From JAKAAZ01 sp963817855 (GTDB lineage Bacteria > Acidobacteriota > Terriglobia > Terriglobales > Acidobacteriaceae), in NCBI GenBank assembly GCA_963817855.1, contig CAWFQA010000004.1, positions 372,001 to 436,000 on the forward strand: DNA of 64,000 nucleotides. The letters are read 5' to 3'. This document shows positions 45,443 to 55,683 of the stretch, piece by piece; within the stretch, counting starts at the first letter, position 1, and every line of letters starts with the position of its first letter. A program made the position numbers and the translations under genes. Under the pieces are notes generated by a model that saw only the letters and a program-made list of their open reading frames with translations, did no database searches and had not been told where the DNA came from.

Positions 45443-48400
45443 TCAATAATATAACTTCAGAGCCACTTGGATGTTGCGTGGAGGCTGAGCGCTGGTAATT
45501 TGTCCCATGGTCTGTCCCAGACCCATGCTCGGAACGTTGAATTGAGGATGATTCAGCGCGTTGACGAAGTCGGTTCGAAACTGCACCCGGAACCGTTGTG
45601 TGATCTGGAAGTTTTTGTGAATGCTGAAATCCAGGTCGAAGTAGCGCGGAGAGCGCAGACCTCCGAGCTGCGGTGCGCAGTTTCCGAAGGTGCCAGGCGC
45701 CGGCTGAACAAAGTTTCCGTTGTTGACAAACCACTGACGGCCAACCCCCACGCCACCGACTATCGCTGGAGTATTTGTGATGGACGGCAAGGAGTTGCAG
45801 TCTGGCCGAGGTCCACGACCGAAGGTACCGGAGTTATCCGCACCGAAGGTGAGGCAGTGGCCAGCCAGAACGCCATGAAAGTAGCGGGCTAAATTCCCAG
45901 CCTCCAATCAACAGATCGACAGCCTTCCCACTGTCCCCGCCAAATTTCTGACCGCGACCAAAGGGTAGCTGGTAAATTGCATACGCGGACAGTACATGCG
46001 TGGCGTCGTAGTAACACGGAGCCCACTCTGCCCGCTGGTCATAGACGTTCTGCCAATACGCCGAAGCGCTGGCGGCGTTATTCCAGGCTCCGTAATATCC
46101 CGTGCTGTCGGACATGCACTTGGAGTAGGTGTAGGAGACCTGACCCTGAAGGCCGTGGACCATGTCCCGCTGCAGCACGGCTTGCAAGGAGTTGTACGAC
46201 ATGTTTCCGTTTGACTTCGTGCCCGAGACGGTGGCGCCTTGATTACCGTAAGGCGAGGCCAGAGTCGGGCGGCAGATTCGAGACGCCCGTGCCCAGTACG
46301 CCATAGAGGGTCTAGGTTGGCGGCAAAATAAGGGCTGGGTGCTGTGGCCCCACCGGGCTGCAATACCCTTTGCGCAAAGTCGTACGGCACCATCAGGTGG
46401 TGACCCGTTTGACCCACATACCCAACCTGAACGGTCGTCGCATGCGAAAGCTGATGCTGAATCGTCAGGTTAAATTGATTGGCGATTGCCGGCTGCACAT
46501 TTGGATCCCAGATGCGCAGAAATGCCCCTGCATAACAAGCGTACGTCGGAGCCGCGCATGAAGGGTTGACGCCCTGACCTACGATTCCGTCGGTTGTGTC
46601 GGTCAGAGGCAAGGGAATGTTGTTGTACGTGGCATTGATTTCAGCCGGAGTAAAGGGCGGATTCAAGGGCAGGCGGAGGTTCGTGCCTGTTCCTTCCATG
46701 TAGGAGGAAATTGTGAATGCGCCGCGGACTACCGTACGGCCACCCATCATCGCGGGAGTCCATGCGAAACCGATGCGCGGCTGGAAGTCTCTCCCTCCGT
46801 AGAAGCCGTTGTAGAGCGCCCGGCTGGCTCCGTTCTGGCCGGCCAGGTCGATGTTTCCGGTGGCGAAGTTATAGTTCGCCTGCTTGTTGTTGGATTCTAC
46901 CCACGGCGTGTGTGCATCGTAGCGGAGGCCAAGGTTTAAGGTGAGCTCATCACGTTACGCGCCATGTGTCTTCGCCATAGATGCCGATAATGTTACTCGT
47001 CTGCTGCCATGTGGCGCCGGTGCTGGTACCACGCCCAATCGACTGCGGTAGGCCGAGCACAAAATCCGCTCCACCGTCGCCAGCTCCGCTGCCGGCAGAC
47101 GCGGAATTGGTTGAGGTAAACTGACCATTGAAATTCATCAAGCCCAACTCACCGTTATTACCGGCATAGAAGGTCTTGATGATGTCGCGCCAGTACTGGC
47201 CTCCGAATTTGAAAGTGTGCCGTCCATGGGACCAGGTCAGCCCATCCTCAGCTTCCCAAACGTGGTCATCAAAACTTTGAGTCGACTCGGCAGCTCCAAT
47301 GTTGTTGACGAATGAGTTGGAAAAGTTCAAGCCCAGCAGGCCATCGAGGTTTGCCGGATTGCCATTGCCAATTCCCAGCGTGTTTCCGTACTGGCCCACG
47401 TTCGAAGCCCAGCTATTGCCGGTGTTGAGTGTAATGTGGCTGTAGCCAAACCGAGCATCATTCAAAAGATTGTTCGTCAGTGTCCGGGTCCAGTCGCCAA
47501 CCGTGTTCAAAATCGGCGCCGTTCCATAGCTGTTGGAGAACAAAACGAAAGAGTTGGTGCTTGGATTGTTCTGATAGGCCCGGGTATAGCGGTACGAAAT
47601 GGTGTCCTTCTGGGTCGGTCTATAGTCAATCTTCAGATCGCCCTGGTCCACGTTTTCAGCGGAAGCTACCTGGTTGGTCGCGTTGTCTTGCAGGTTACTG
47701 TTGATCGGCGCAGGGTAAAGGCTTGAAGAGAACAGGTTCGCCGCTACCGGGCTGATCATGGTAGCAGGAATTCTGTTGAACTTAAAAGGACTCCGCGGCG
47801 AGGCAGGGGTCGAGGAAGGGGTGCATGGAGCCGCGAAGGATGCGCAGGGGTTGTATAGCTGACCGGTACCTTTGCAAACGCCAGTGACGGGGTCAAAGCC
47901 GGCACTGCAGATTGCACTGAAGTCGCCCGCGCGCTCCGCGGCTGTGAAAAGGGTAATGTGATTGGTCGTGGTCGGAACATCGAAGCGCTGCCCTTGATAG
48001 TCCGCAAAGAAGAAGAGCCTGTTTTTCAGGATGGGGCCGCCGGCAGTGAAACCGAACATATTCCAGCGAACCTTAGGTTTCGCAAGGACGTTGTTGGGAT
48101 TTACTCCGCTCTGCCAGTTGTTCGCGTTCAAGACATCATTGCGGAAATACTCCCAGACATCGCCATGGAAGCTGTTGGTTCCCGATTTGATGGTGGCGTT
48201 GATGATGCCGCCCTCAAAGTTACCGAACTCCGCCGGGGCGTTGTTGGTGATCAGGTTGAACTCCTCGATCGCATCGGGAGCCGGCGCATAACCCAGCAGG
48301 TTATCCGAAACCTGGTTATTATCCATGCCGTCCAGCAGGAAGTTATTTGCCTGCTCACGGTTACCGTTGATCAGCGGACGGCCGCCGTATCCAGCGGTAT

Positions 48401-48941
48401 TGTTGCCGTTATTGAAGCTGCTGGGATCGGTCGAGACAGAACCTGGCGCAAGCAGCGTGAGTTGTACGTAGTTGCGCGCGGCAAGTGGCATCTCGTCGTT
48501 GGTTGCGGCATTGATGACAGTGTCGACCTGCGTGGTTTGGGTTTTCAATATCGGAGCCATGCCGGTCACTTTTACCGTCTCACTTTGCTTTCCGAGCTTG
48601 AGCGCTACGTCGATACGAGCGACTTGATCTACGGTGAGGACAAACGCCTCATGGACGGCTGTGGTGAATCCGGCTTTATCAACCGTGAGGGTGTAGTTGC
48701 CAGCTGGTACGGATGGGATTCGATACAAGCCCGAATCATTTGTGACGGCAGTATACGTGGTGCCGCGCTCCACCGAGGTTGCTGTGACTGAAGCTCCGGA
48801 AACAGTTGCGCCGGCCGGATCCGTGATGGTGCCGACTATGGCTGCTGTCACGGTCTGGCTCCAGGCCGATTGACTAATAACTGAAAAAACAAGCAGTACG
48901 GCACCCAGTACTGCCGCTGACGCTACGCTCTTTTTGCGCAT
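45443..48941 (-). pseudogene. Oar-type TonB-dependent receptor, broken by four frameshifts
   Basis: An outer-membrane receptor of 1164 residues if four single bases are removed; the span of 3499 bases minus four is exactly 1165 codons. Order: signal peptide (VLLVFSVISQSAWSQT), carboxypeptidase-regulatory-like domain (IVGTITDPAGATVSGASVTA), plug (LAARNYVQLTLLAPGSVST), then barrel strands. The first frame ends GIYGEDTWRVT-stop; one base less at about 46952 continues TDELTLNLGLRYDAHTPWVE. Further sites are about 46306 (to YGVLGTGVSNL), 46254 (to YGNQGATVSGTKSNGNMSYN) and 45854 (to LTFGADNSGTFGRGPRPDC). It ends in the aromatic beta-signal VALKLYY. A strong terminator follows and a promoter-like pair precedes it. 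As written, only the first 663 residues can be made. Confidence 0.9.
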
Positions 48942-49031
48942 CCCTGAACCTCCGAAAGTGTAATTTCTATGTGGGCAATCTTTGTTTACAACTTTTACAA
49001 ACTATTTGCAGCCCTTCAGAACTTGTACGAG

Positions 49032-49061
49032 ATGCTAATTTCCTCCCTACGGTGTTGTCAA
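49032..49061 (-). promoter_or_regulatory. Candidate sigma70-type promoter for the TonB-receptor gene
   Basis: On the minus strand TTGACA (49061-49056, perfect -35) is followed after 18 bases by TAGCAT (49037-49032, 4 of 6 to TATAAT). The start codon is about 90 bases farther on. Pattern match only. Confidence 0.5.
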
Positions 49062-49189
49062 CAAAAAGAATTTTTGGGCAAAAGGTCTATCAATCAGAAG
49101 AAGCGCTTCATTGTGGCAGTACTGGATAGAGAACTTGTTATCCCTGGAAGAAGTCCAGCCACATCTGCCATGCGTCGCCCACCCTGATT

Positions 49190-49507
49190 TTATTCGCGAT
49201 CATCGCTTTCCTTCGACGCCCGATCTGCGGCATGCGCCGCTGCAATCTCCGGATCCATCGATCGCAGCTTGTCCGCAGCGATGCGTTGTGCTTCAGCCCA
49301 GGAGGGAGTAGATAGAGAGTGGCGTTTCTTGTCGCCGTTCGCCTCTCGGATGTAGGCCCGCTTGGGGCATTTGCATCCGTCGTAATCTTTGTTTATAGCG
49401 TGGGGACACGTCGACAGATGCCGGGTGTACGGCTTGACGCTTCCATGCGGGTTCTTCTGTATTTGATTTATGCGACGTACTAACAACTTTGCACATGCGG
49501 TGTACAT
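49190..49507 (-). pseudogene. N-terminal fragment of a tyrosine-recombinase/phage-type integrase
   Basis: 105 residues. After a start of doubtful value the frame reads GSVKPYTRHLSTCPHAINKD, DGCKCPKRAYIREANGDKKR and HSLSTPSWAEAQRIAADKLR. This Cys/His pattern with a SxSWAEAQR stretch is the N-terminal region of site-specific integrases of the kind found in Acidobacteriota (from memory). The core-binding and catalytic domains (R..HxxR..Y) are absent, and the frame stops at 49190 with no continuation in other frames that I can see. It is a remnant of a mobile element next to the broken TonB locus. Confidence 0.65.
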
Positions 49508-49557
49508 GACATTTCAGGGAAATATCAACTATATGTGAATAAGGGAGCTAGCTCGAC

Positions 49558-49983
49558 GTGAAGGTACATACGGAATACCTGAATATGCAGACGCCTCAGC
49601 GACGTGAGATTGTCCACATTACACCGCAGGTGGAAGAGATTGTACGACGCAGTGGAATCCAGGATGGACTGTGCTTTGTGTCGCCGATGCACATTACCGC
49701 GGCAGTCTACGTCAACGACCTGGAAGAAGGTCTGATCGAAGACATCATGGAATGGCTGGACAAGCTGGCGCCTGTAGGTCCGGATTATCGCCACCACCAG
49801 ACCGGAGAAGACAACGGAGATGCGCATCTGAAGTCGCTGCTGCTGCACCATGAGACAACATTGCCCATCACCGAAGGCAAGCTTGACCTGGGTCGATGGC
49901 AGCGCGTCTTCTATGCGGAATTCGACGGCCAACGACGCAAGCGCGTCATTGTGAAAGCCATGGGCGTAACAGAAAAAGGCTAG
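49558..49983 (+). CDS. YjbQ/UPF0047 family protein (secondary thiamine-phosphate synthase type)
   Basis: 141 residues. Family pattern: RREIVHITPQVEEIVRRSGI, then GLCFVSPMHITAAVYVNDLE, WLDKLAPVGPDYRHHQTGED, NGDAHLKSLLLHHETTLPIT and LGRWQRVFYAEFDG. The conserved His, Asp and Glu residues (YRHHQ, NGDAHLK, HHE) form the presumed active site. Homologues can supply a weak thiamine-phosphate synthase activity; the physiological role is uncertain. GTG start with GGGAG about 10 bases before it. Confidence 0.92.
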   Translation: MKVHTEYLNMQTPQRREIVHITPQVEEIVRRSGIQDGLCFVSPMHITAAVYVNDLEEGLIEDIMEWLDKLAPVGPDYRHHQTGEDNGDAHLKSLLLHHETTLPITEGKLDLGRWQRVFYAEFDGQRRKRVIVKAMGVTEKG

Positions 49984-50100
49984 GGCGCCGTTTGTTTGGT
50001 GGGAAAGCCAGAGAACCAGGCAAGAGGCCGGTTGGTGCCCGGGAATGCGCTTGCGCTGGCCTGCTTTATTGCGGTGCGATTCTCAGTCATACTAGGTTGC

Positions 50101-51264
50101 ATGTCCGCCAATGATAGCGAACTCGCCCGCCTGGTCGAGGAATTGAACCGGTCTGTTGCCCGTGCGCCGCGGGTCAGCGACAAACCCGGGGCGAGCCCGC
50201 GCGATCTCGACCAGCTTCTCGCTCTTGCTGGTCAGCGGCAGGCATCCGACCTGTTGCTTGTTGCCAACTCGCCCATCGCGTTTCGCATCAACGGAGCTTT
50301 GGCTACGGCCAGCAGCTCCCTCACTTCTTCCGAAGAGGTGCGCAGCTATCTGCAACCGCTGCTGACCGGCACGTTGTCTCAGGAGCTGGAGAGGAATCGC
50401 TCGATCGATTTCTGTTTTATGCGACCTAATATCGGCCGTTTTCGCGCCAATGTTCATTATCAGCGCGGTAGTCTGGCGGCGGCGATTCGGCTACTTCCCG
50501 CCCAAATTCCATCGCTCGAGTCGCTTCATCTTCCGGCCATCCTGAGCCCGCTCGCAGAACGCCGCCAGGGATTCGTTCTCTTTACCGGCCCTACGGGCTG
50601 CGGGAAGACGTCCTCTCTCGCGGCACTCATTGACCTGATCAACGCTCGCAGGCGAGACCACATTATCACCATTGAAGACCCGATCGAGTATGAGCATCCC
50701 AACCGCAGTTCGATTGTGGAGCAAGTGGAGGTAGGTACCGACGCACGTGGTTTTGCTGAAGCGGTGCGCTCCGTGCTGCGGCAAAATCCAGACGTGATTT
50801 TGATTGGGGAAATTCGCGACGCAGAAACCATGTCAGCCGCCCTGACAGCTGCGGAAACCGGTCACCTTGTTCTTTCTTCGCTTCACACGAATGACACCGC
50901 CCAAACCATCAGCCGCATCCTCGATGTGTTTCCGACTGGACACCAGCAGCAAATTCGGCAGCAGCTTTCGTTGGCGTTGCTGGCCATCGTTGCGCAACAA
51001 CTCGTGCCCGCGTCGGACGGCACCGGGCGTTATCCGGCGACCGAGGTCATGCTCGCGAATTTCGCCATGCGCAATCTGATCCGACAGGGCCACGACCATC
51101 AGATTCGTTCGCAAATCATGATTGCGCGTAGTGAAGGCATGATGACCATGGATCAATCTCTAGGCGAGCTTGTCCGTGCGAATCGAATTTCGCGGGAGAC
51201 GGCCTTTGCCCACTGTCATCAGCCGGATGATCTGCGAAGGCAACTGGACTCGACGGTGGTTTGA
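50101..51264 (+). CDS. pilT: Type IV pilus twitching-motility ATPase PilT
   Basis: 387 residues from ATG 50101; the upstream in-frame GTG at 49996 would add 35 residues unlike the family. Secretion ATPase motifs: GPTGCGKTSSLAALIDLINA (Walker A), IITIEDPIEYEHPN (Asp box), PDVILIGEIRDAETMSAALT (Walker B) and TAAETGHLVLSSLHTNDTAQ (His box). The N-domain (DLDQLLALAGQRQASDLLLV) is the PilT-type. PilT retracts pili for twitching. No other pil genes are in the window, so it is a stand-alone copy. The start has only a short AGG before it. Confidence 0.93.
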   Translation: MSANDSELARLVEELNRSVARAPRVSDKPGASPRDLDQLLALAGQRQASDLLLVANSPIAFRINGALATASSSLTSSEEVRSYLQPLLTGTLSQELERNRSIDFCFMRPNIGRFRANVHYQRGSLAAAIRLLPAQIPSLESLHLPAILSPLAERRQGFVLFTGPTGCGKTSSLAALIDLINARRRDHIITIEDPIEYEHPNRSSIVEQVEVGTDARGFAEAVRSVLRQNPDVILIGEIRDAETMSAALTAAETGHLVLSSLHTNDTAQTISRILDVFPTGHQQQIRQQLSLALLAIVAQQLVPASDGTGRYPATEVMLANFAMRNLIRQGHDHQIRSQIMIARSEGMMTMDQSLGELVRANRISRETAFAHCHQPDDLRRQLDSTVV

Positions 51265-51326
51265 AGAACCGCGTGGCGGGAATTACCGGGTACGATTGCA
51301 GTGCTATGAACGAACCGGCGATGGCA

Positions 51327-53090
51327 TTAACTGACGACGGAAAGCTCTTCTTCCAGCATTTGCTTTTCGTGCAGCTGGGTGTAGTAGCCGTTGCGGGCGA
51401 CCAGCTCATCGTGCGTGCCCAGTTCGACAATGGAGCCGTCGACTAGCACAGCAATTTGATCCGCGTGGCGCACGGTTGAAACTCTGTGCGAGATAAAGAT
51501 CGTGGTGCGACCGCGCATGGCTTCCGCCAGTCCCTGTAGAATTCGCTCCTCGGTGAACGTGTCGACGCTGGACAGCGCGTCATCGAGGATCAGGATGCGA
51601 GGGTCGCGCACCAGCGCGCGGGCAATCGCTGTGCGCTGCTTCTGACCACCGGAAAGCGTGACGCCACGCTCGCCTACGAGAGTATCGAATCCTTTGGGAA
51701 ACTCAAGAATTTCGTCGCGGATATGTGCCGTGGCAGCCGCATCAAGGATTTCCTGTTCGGTTGCCGCCGGAGCTCCAAAGGCCACATTTTCTCGAATTGA
51801 CTCGCTGAAAAGAAATGTCTCCTGAGGAACAAAGCCGATCGCTTCGCGCAGTTTTGTCAGCGGATAATCCATCACCGACCTACCGTCGAGCAGCAGCATG
51901 CCTCGTTGCGCTTCGAGCAGCCGAGGAATTAGGCGCACCAGCGTGGTTTTGCCGGATCCGGTTGGACCGACAATCGCGAAGCTGCTGCCTGCCGGAATCC
52001 TTAAATTGATATTCCGCAGCACCGCTGCCGTGGAGTTGCCATAGGTAAAGCTGAGATTGCGGAATTCAATGTCGCCGCGGATCTCTGTTGTGAAGGGGCC
52101 GGCCTCCGGTAGTGTGGCGTCGGAAATCGACGGCTCAGCGATAAGAATCTCGTGGATGCGGGTGACGGATGCGGTCCCCCGCTGTACCAGGTTCACCACC
52201 CATCCGAGAGCAATCACGGGCCAGGTCAGCATCACCATATATGTGGTGAATGCCACGAAGGCACCAACGGAAATTTTCGCGTTGACGACTTCGTGCCCCC
52301 CGACCAACAGCACGACAACGAGAGACAAGCCGAGCATGAATTCCAGAGTGGGCCACAACATTCCCATCAAGCGAACCAGGCGCAGGGCGCGACGAACATA
52401 CTCCGAGTTGGCCCGTTCAAAGGACGAAACCTCCGCGCCTTCCTGCGCAAATGCACGCACGAGCCGGGCGCCCGCAACATTCTCCTGCACCTGCGCAGAG
52501 ATGTCGGAGTACATGGCCTGAATTCGCTCAAAGCGCTCATGAATCTTCCGTCCAAAATACTGGACCAGAATGCTGGCGGCCGGCAGCGGCACAAACGCAA
52601 GCAGCGTCAGCCAGGGACTGATGCGAACCATGAAAATAAGCGCACCGATCGTAAACAGAATCGTGTTGGCGCTGTACATGATGGCCGGACCGAGCAGCAT
52701 GCGGACGGCGTTCAGATCGTTGGTCGCGCGTGCCATAATATCGCCGGTGCGATTTTCCTGGAAGTAGGAAGGCGCCTGCCGTTCCAGAACGCGGAACAAA
52801 TCATTGCGCAGGTCGTACTCAATATCTCGCGAGAGGCCAATGAGAACCCATCGCGTCAAGAAGAGGAAGACGCCCTTCGACAGGGCTACGGCAACCAGAA
52901 TTCCGGCATAGAGAAGAATGCCGCGATGACTCAGATGCTTGGTCATATCGTCGATGGCGCGACGGATGACTTCCGGAAACAAGACCCATATGGCGTTGCT
53001 GCAAACGGCAAAGAAGCCGCCCAGCAAAAATCCGCGGCGATAACGGCGCATGTACGGAAACAGCGGACGCAAATTTTCGATCAGAGTCAA
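51327..53090 (-). CDS. ABC exporter, fused membrane and ATPase domains (MdlA/MsbA-like)
   Basis: 587 residues, one half-transporter expected to dimerise. Six hydrophobic segments in the first ~310 residues form the type 1 exporter domain (for example QAPSYFQENRTGDIMARATN, the coupling region). The nucleotide-binding domain follows: FAIVGPTGSGKTTLVRLIPR (Walker A), FVPQETFLFSESIRENVAFG (Q-loop), GVTLSGGQKQRTAIARALVR (signature), ILILDDALSSVDTFTEERIL (Walker B with Asp at the usual Glu site) and IFISHRVSTVRHAD (H-loop). DD rather than DE in Walker B is unusual for active exporters but common in the MdlA type. Substrate could be lipid or drug. Convergent with pilT; LptFG lies upstream. Confidence 0.93.
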   Translation of the reverse strand: MTLIENLRPLFPYMRRYRRGFLLGGFFAVCSNAIWVLFPEVIRRAIDDMTKHLSHRGILLYAGILVAVALSKGVFLFLTRWVLIGLSRDIEYDLRNDLFRVLERQAPSYFQENRTGDIMARATNDLNAVRMLLGPAIMYSANTILFTIGALIFMVRISPWLTLLAFVPLPAASILVQYFGRKIHERFERIQAMYSDISAQVQENVAGARLVRAFAQEGAEVSSFERANSEYVRRALRLVRLMGMLWPTLEFMLGLSLVVVLLVGGHEVVNAKISVGAFVAFTTYMVMLTWPVIALGWVVNLVQRGTASVTRIHEILIAEPSISDATLPEAGPFTTEIRGDIEFRNLSFTYGNSTAAVLRNINLRIPAGSSFAIVGPTGSGKTTLVRLIPRLLEAQRGMLLLDGRSVMDYPLTKLREAIGFVPQETFLFSESIRENVAFGAPAATEQEILDAAATAHIRDEILEFPKGFDTLVGERGVTLSGGQKQRTAIARALVRDPRILILDDALSSVDTFTEERILQGLAEAMRGRTTIFISHRVSTVRHADQIAVLVDGSIVELGTHDELVARNGYYTQLHEKQMLEEELSVVS

Positions 53091-53166
53091 AGGGTTGCCT
53101 TCTCATATTCGATTGTAGCCAAGACGAATGGTTGCGAGAATCGGAGCTTGTTCGGCGTCGATGTGC

Positions 53167-55536
53167 TTACGTTGGGGTACGGAGCAGCAAATACCCGCCG
53201 ACCAGGCCAAACAGCAGATCGGGCGACCACGCAGCCAGCACGGCGGGAAGTGTATTGACGTTGCCCATGGCTTCAAACAGCCCTGCAGCTATCCAGTACG
53301 CGATGGCCACACCGATGGCGACGGCGACTCCCGTCAACGATCCGCGCCGACCCATGGAAAGAGAAAAAGGAACGGCCAGGATTGCCATCACCAGCGTAAC
53401 CAGCGGATACGCGACCTTCTTGTCGAGTTGCACCCGAAGCGGAAGCGTATCGAAGCCGCTCTGGCTAAGGTCATGGATGTAATGAGCGAGTTCCGGAAAC
53501 GTCATCTCTGAAGACTGGAGATCTTCTTTCTTAAAATAGCTCGGCGGTTCCGCGATGTTTGGAAATACTTCACTGTTGAATTTGCGATAAGACGAAATTG
53601 TGCCGCCCTCGAAAGTTCTTTCCCAGCCGTCTACGAATTCCCACTCATGTTGCTGTGAATCCCAGACAACGTTCGAAGCGAAAATGCGCCCCGCGAGGAC
53701 GAAGCTGTTGGGCTGAAACTCCAGCACCGTCAAGTTCGCGAAGCGATTGTTGGCGGAATCAAAATACTCGTAGTAAAAGATCTGCGAGCCTTCATTCGGC
53801 CTGGTTTTGCCAAATACCCATTCACGGTCGGGGCGAAGAAACGTGCGGGGCGGCTTTCCTTTGATTTCGCTTCGTAATGCCTCTTGTTTGCGGTTGGCGT
53901 TCGGCAAGTAGAACTGGTCGAAGGTGAACATCACGACAGAAAGTATGGCGGCGATCATAAAAATCGGCACTACCGCGCGGTACAAGCTGATGCCGGTGGC
54001 CTTCATCGCGGTTAGTTCGCTGGATCGATTCAGGGTGCCGACTGTCACCAGGACGGCGATCAATACGCTGAGAGGTGTGATGGTGTAGATCATGCTTGGC
54101 GTCAGGTTTAGCAGGTATTCACCGACAACTTCCAGCGCGGCGTGATTGCGGATAATATCGCCGAGCAACTCAAACAAAGAAAAAATCAACGACAGCATTA
54201 CGAAACTGACTTCGACCAGCAGGAAGCTGCCAACGAACGAGCGCAGCACGTAGTCGTCCAGAATTAGCGGAAAGCCCTCATACAGAGTGCGTCGCGGCAG
54301 AGCGTCGAACACGGCTGCCGGCGATGGCTCTCCTCCTCGACGAAAGACCTTGCGCAGCTTTTCGCCAACCCTAGGCATGGGGAAACGAACCGTCCCGCGC
54401 GACATTTGATACAGCAGCAACAAGCCGGCCATCCCGAATAACAGGTTGGCTCCCCATACTCCAAGCAGGGCAGGAATTTTTTGTTGCCTGGCCAGCGCCA
54501 TTCCGGTGGAGGAAAGGAAGTAGTACACGAAGACAAGAAAAATCGTCAGCACGAAACCCATGCTCTTGCCGCCGCGCCGTGACGACAATCCCAGCGGAAT
54601 GCCGACCAATATCAGCACCAAACATGCGGTGGGGTAGGCATAGCGCTTTTGTAGTTCGATCTGGTACCAGCGACCGTTCGGGGAATGGGCACGGTCATAC
54701 AATTGGCGATTCGACATGGCCAGAATGGGGACGTCGCTGTGGCCGATGCGCGTGGTTTCCTGGCCACTGCCAATTTGGATCGGCAGGTCCGTCTGAGCGA
54801 AGGTGGAGATGCTGTACGCTCCGGGGTCATTCGGGGGCATTTCATGCTGCTCGCCATTGCGCAGGCGCATGCGCAGGTCATGGTGTTGGCCGCCGACTAC
54901 GGTAGCTTGCTGGGCTAAGGTAATTTTCGGAGAGCGAGGGTCGCTGATGTCGGCCAAAAACACGTGCGACCACACGGAAGCGTGACGGCCAACCCGGACA
55001 TCCTGCACGTACAGAATAGAGTTCCGGAAATCTTCATAGAACACTCGTGGCTGCACCTGGAATGAGGCCTGCGAATCTCGCAGCGAGTTTTCCACTCTCA
55101 ACATCGCTGTTGTCGCCTTGGGTGCAAGGTACAGCGCATTGAAAAGTCCGAGAACCCAGGCCGCGACGCCGACGATGGCGACAATGCGGACGAACTGAAA
55201 CACGCCGAAGCCGCAGGCCCGCATCGCCGTGACTTCGCTATCGGCCGCCAGGCGGCTAAGCCCCAGCAGCACTCCCACCAGAACCGCCATGGGAATGGTG
55301 AGTGTCAACGAATCCGGCAAGGTGAACAAAACCAGCTTCAAAACGCTGAGCGGCGAGGCACCGTCCTGCACCACCAGTTCTAGAATCTGGAGCAGTTTCG
55401 GCATGAAAATCACAAACGTAAATAGCCCGATTCCCACAAAAGCGTGGGAGAGAACCTCGCCGAGAATGTAGCGTGTCAGGATGCGCACGGTAGTCGTCTT
55501 AGCCTTCGTCATCGGTCGACGGAACTTACTCAGCAT
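53167..55536 (-). CDS. Single-chain LptF-LptG lipopolysaccharide-transport permease
   Basis: 789 residues holding two complete YjgP/YjgQ units. Unit 1 (about 1-370) starts ILTRYILGEVLSHAFVGIGL and carries helices LTLTIPMAVLVGVLLGLSRL and YPTACLVLILVGIPLGLSSR. Unit 2 (about 415-789) starts LILDDYVLRSFVGSFLLVEV and repeats the pattern with TITPLSVLIAVLVTVGTLNR and YPLVTLVMAILAVPFSLSMG. Each unit has periplasmic beta-jellyroll sequence between its helices 3 and 4. Together they are the LptF and LptG halves, which with an LptB2 ATPase extract LPS from the inner membrane. The linker of about 45 residues is basic (VGEKLRKVFRRGGEP). No stop or frameshift is apparent at the join. lptB is not in the window. 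Confidence 0.9.
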   Translation of the reverse strand: MLSKFRRPMTKAKTTTVRILTRYILGEVLSHAFVGIGLFTFVIFMPKLLQILELVVQDGASPLSVLKLVLFTLPDSLTLTIPMAVLVGVLLGLSRLAADSEVTAMRACGFGVFQFVRIVAIVGVAAWVLGLFNALYLAPKATTAMLRVENSLRDSQASFQVQPRVFYEDFRNSILYVQDVRVGRHASVWSHVFLADISDPRSPKITLAQQATVVGGQHHDLRMRLRNGEQHEMPPNDPGAYSISTFAQTDLPIQIGSGQETTRIGHSDVPILAMSNRQLYDRAHSPNGRWYQIELQKRYAYPTACLVLILVGIPLGLSSRRGGKSMGFVLTIFLVFVYYFLSSTGMALARQQKIPALLGVWGANLLFGMAGLLLLYQMSRGTVRFPMPRVGEKLRKVFRRGGEPSPAAVFDALPRRTLYEGFPLILDDYVLRSFVGSFLLVEVSFVMLSLIFSLFELLGDIIRNHAALEVVGEYLLNLTPSMIYTITPLSVLIAVLVTVGTLNRSSELTAMKATGISLYRAVVPIFMIAAILSVVMFTFDQFYLPNANRKQEALRSEIKGKPPRTFLRPDREWVFGKTRPNEGSQIFYYEYFDSANNRFANLTVLEFQPNSFVLAGRIFASNVVWDSQQHEWEFVDGWERTFEGGTISSYRKFNSEVFPNIAEPPSYFKKEDLQSSEMTFPELAHYIHDLSQSGFDTLPLRVQLDKKVAYPLVTLVMAILAVPFSLSMGRRGSLTGVAVAIGVAIAYWIAAGLFEAMGNVNTLPAVLAAWSPDLLFGLVGGYLLLRTPT

Positions 55537-55683
55537 GAATCATCAGTGTAGCTCCGGGCCGTCGCCACAACGCCAAACTTCGCATCGATTTTCCTTCGTG
55601 CTACCCTGATCGGTGCCCAGCAAAGGGGTTGTGTTCATTAGCGGTTGTGGGCCGCCGATGTAGGACCCAAGGAGATCACTCGC

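Noticed and set aside
43750..46960. Programmed +1 ribosomal frameshifting as an explanation for the broken genes
   Set aside because: Six sites share no slippery sequence or stem-loop context, and no family in question is known to use frameshifting.
47958..48791. Plus-strand frame of 277 codons
   Set aside because: Antisense to the well-conserved plug and N-terminal part of the TonB receptor.
52152..53258. Plus-strand frame of 368 codons
   Set aside because: Antisense to the ABC exporter, rich in Arg, Gln and His, no ribosome-binding site, no domain.
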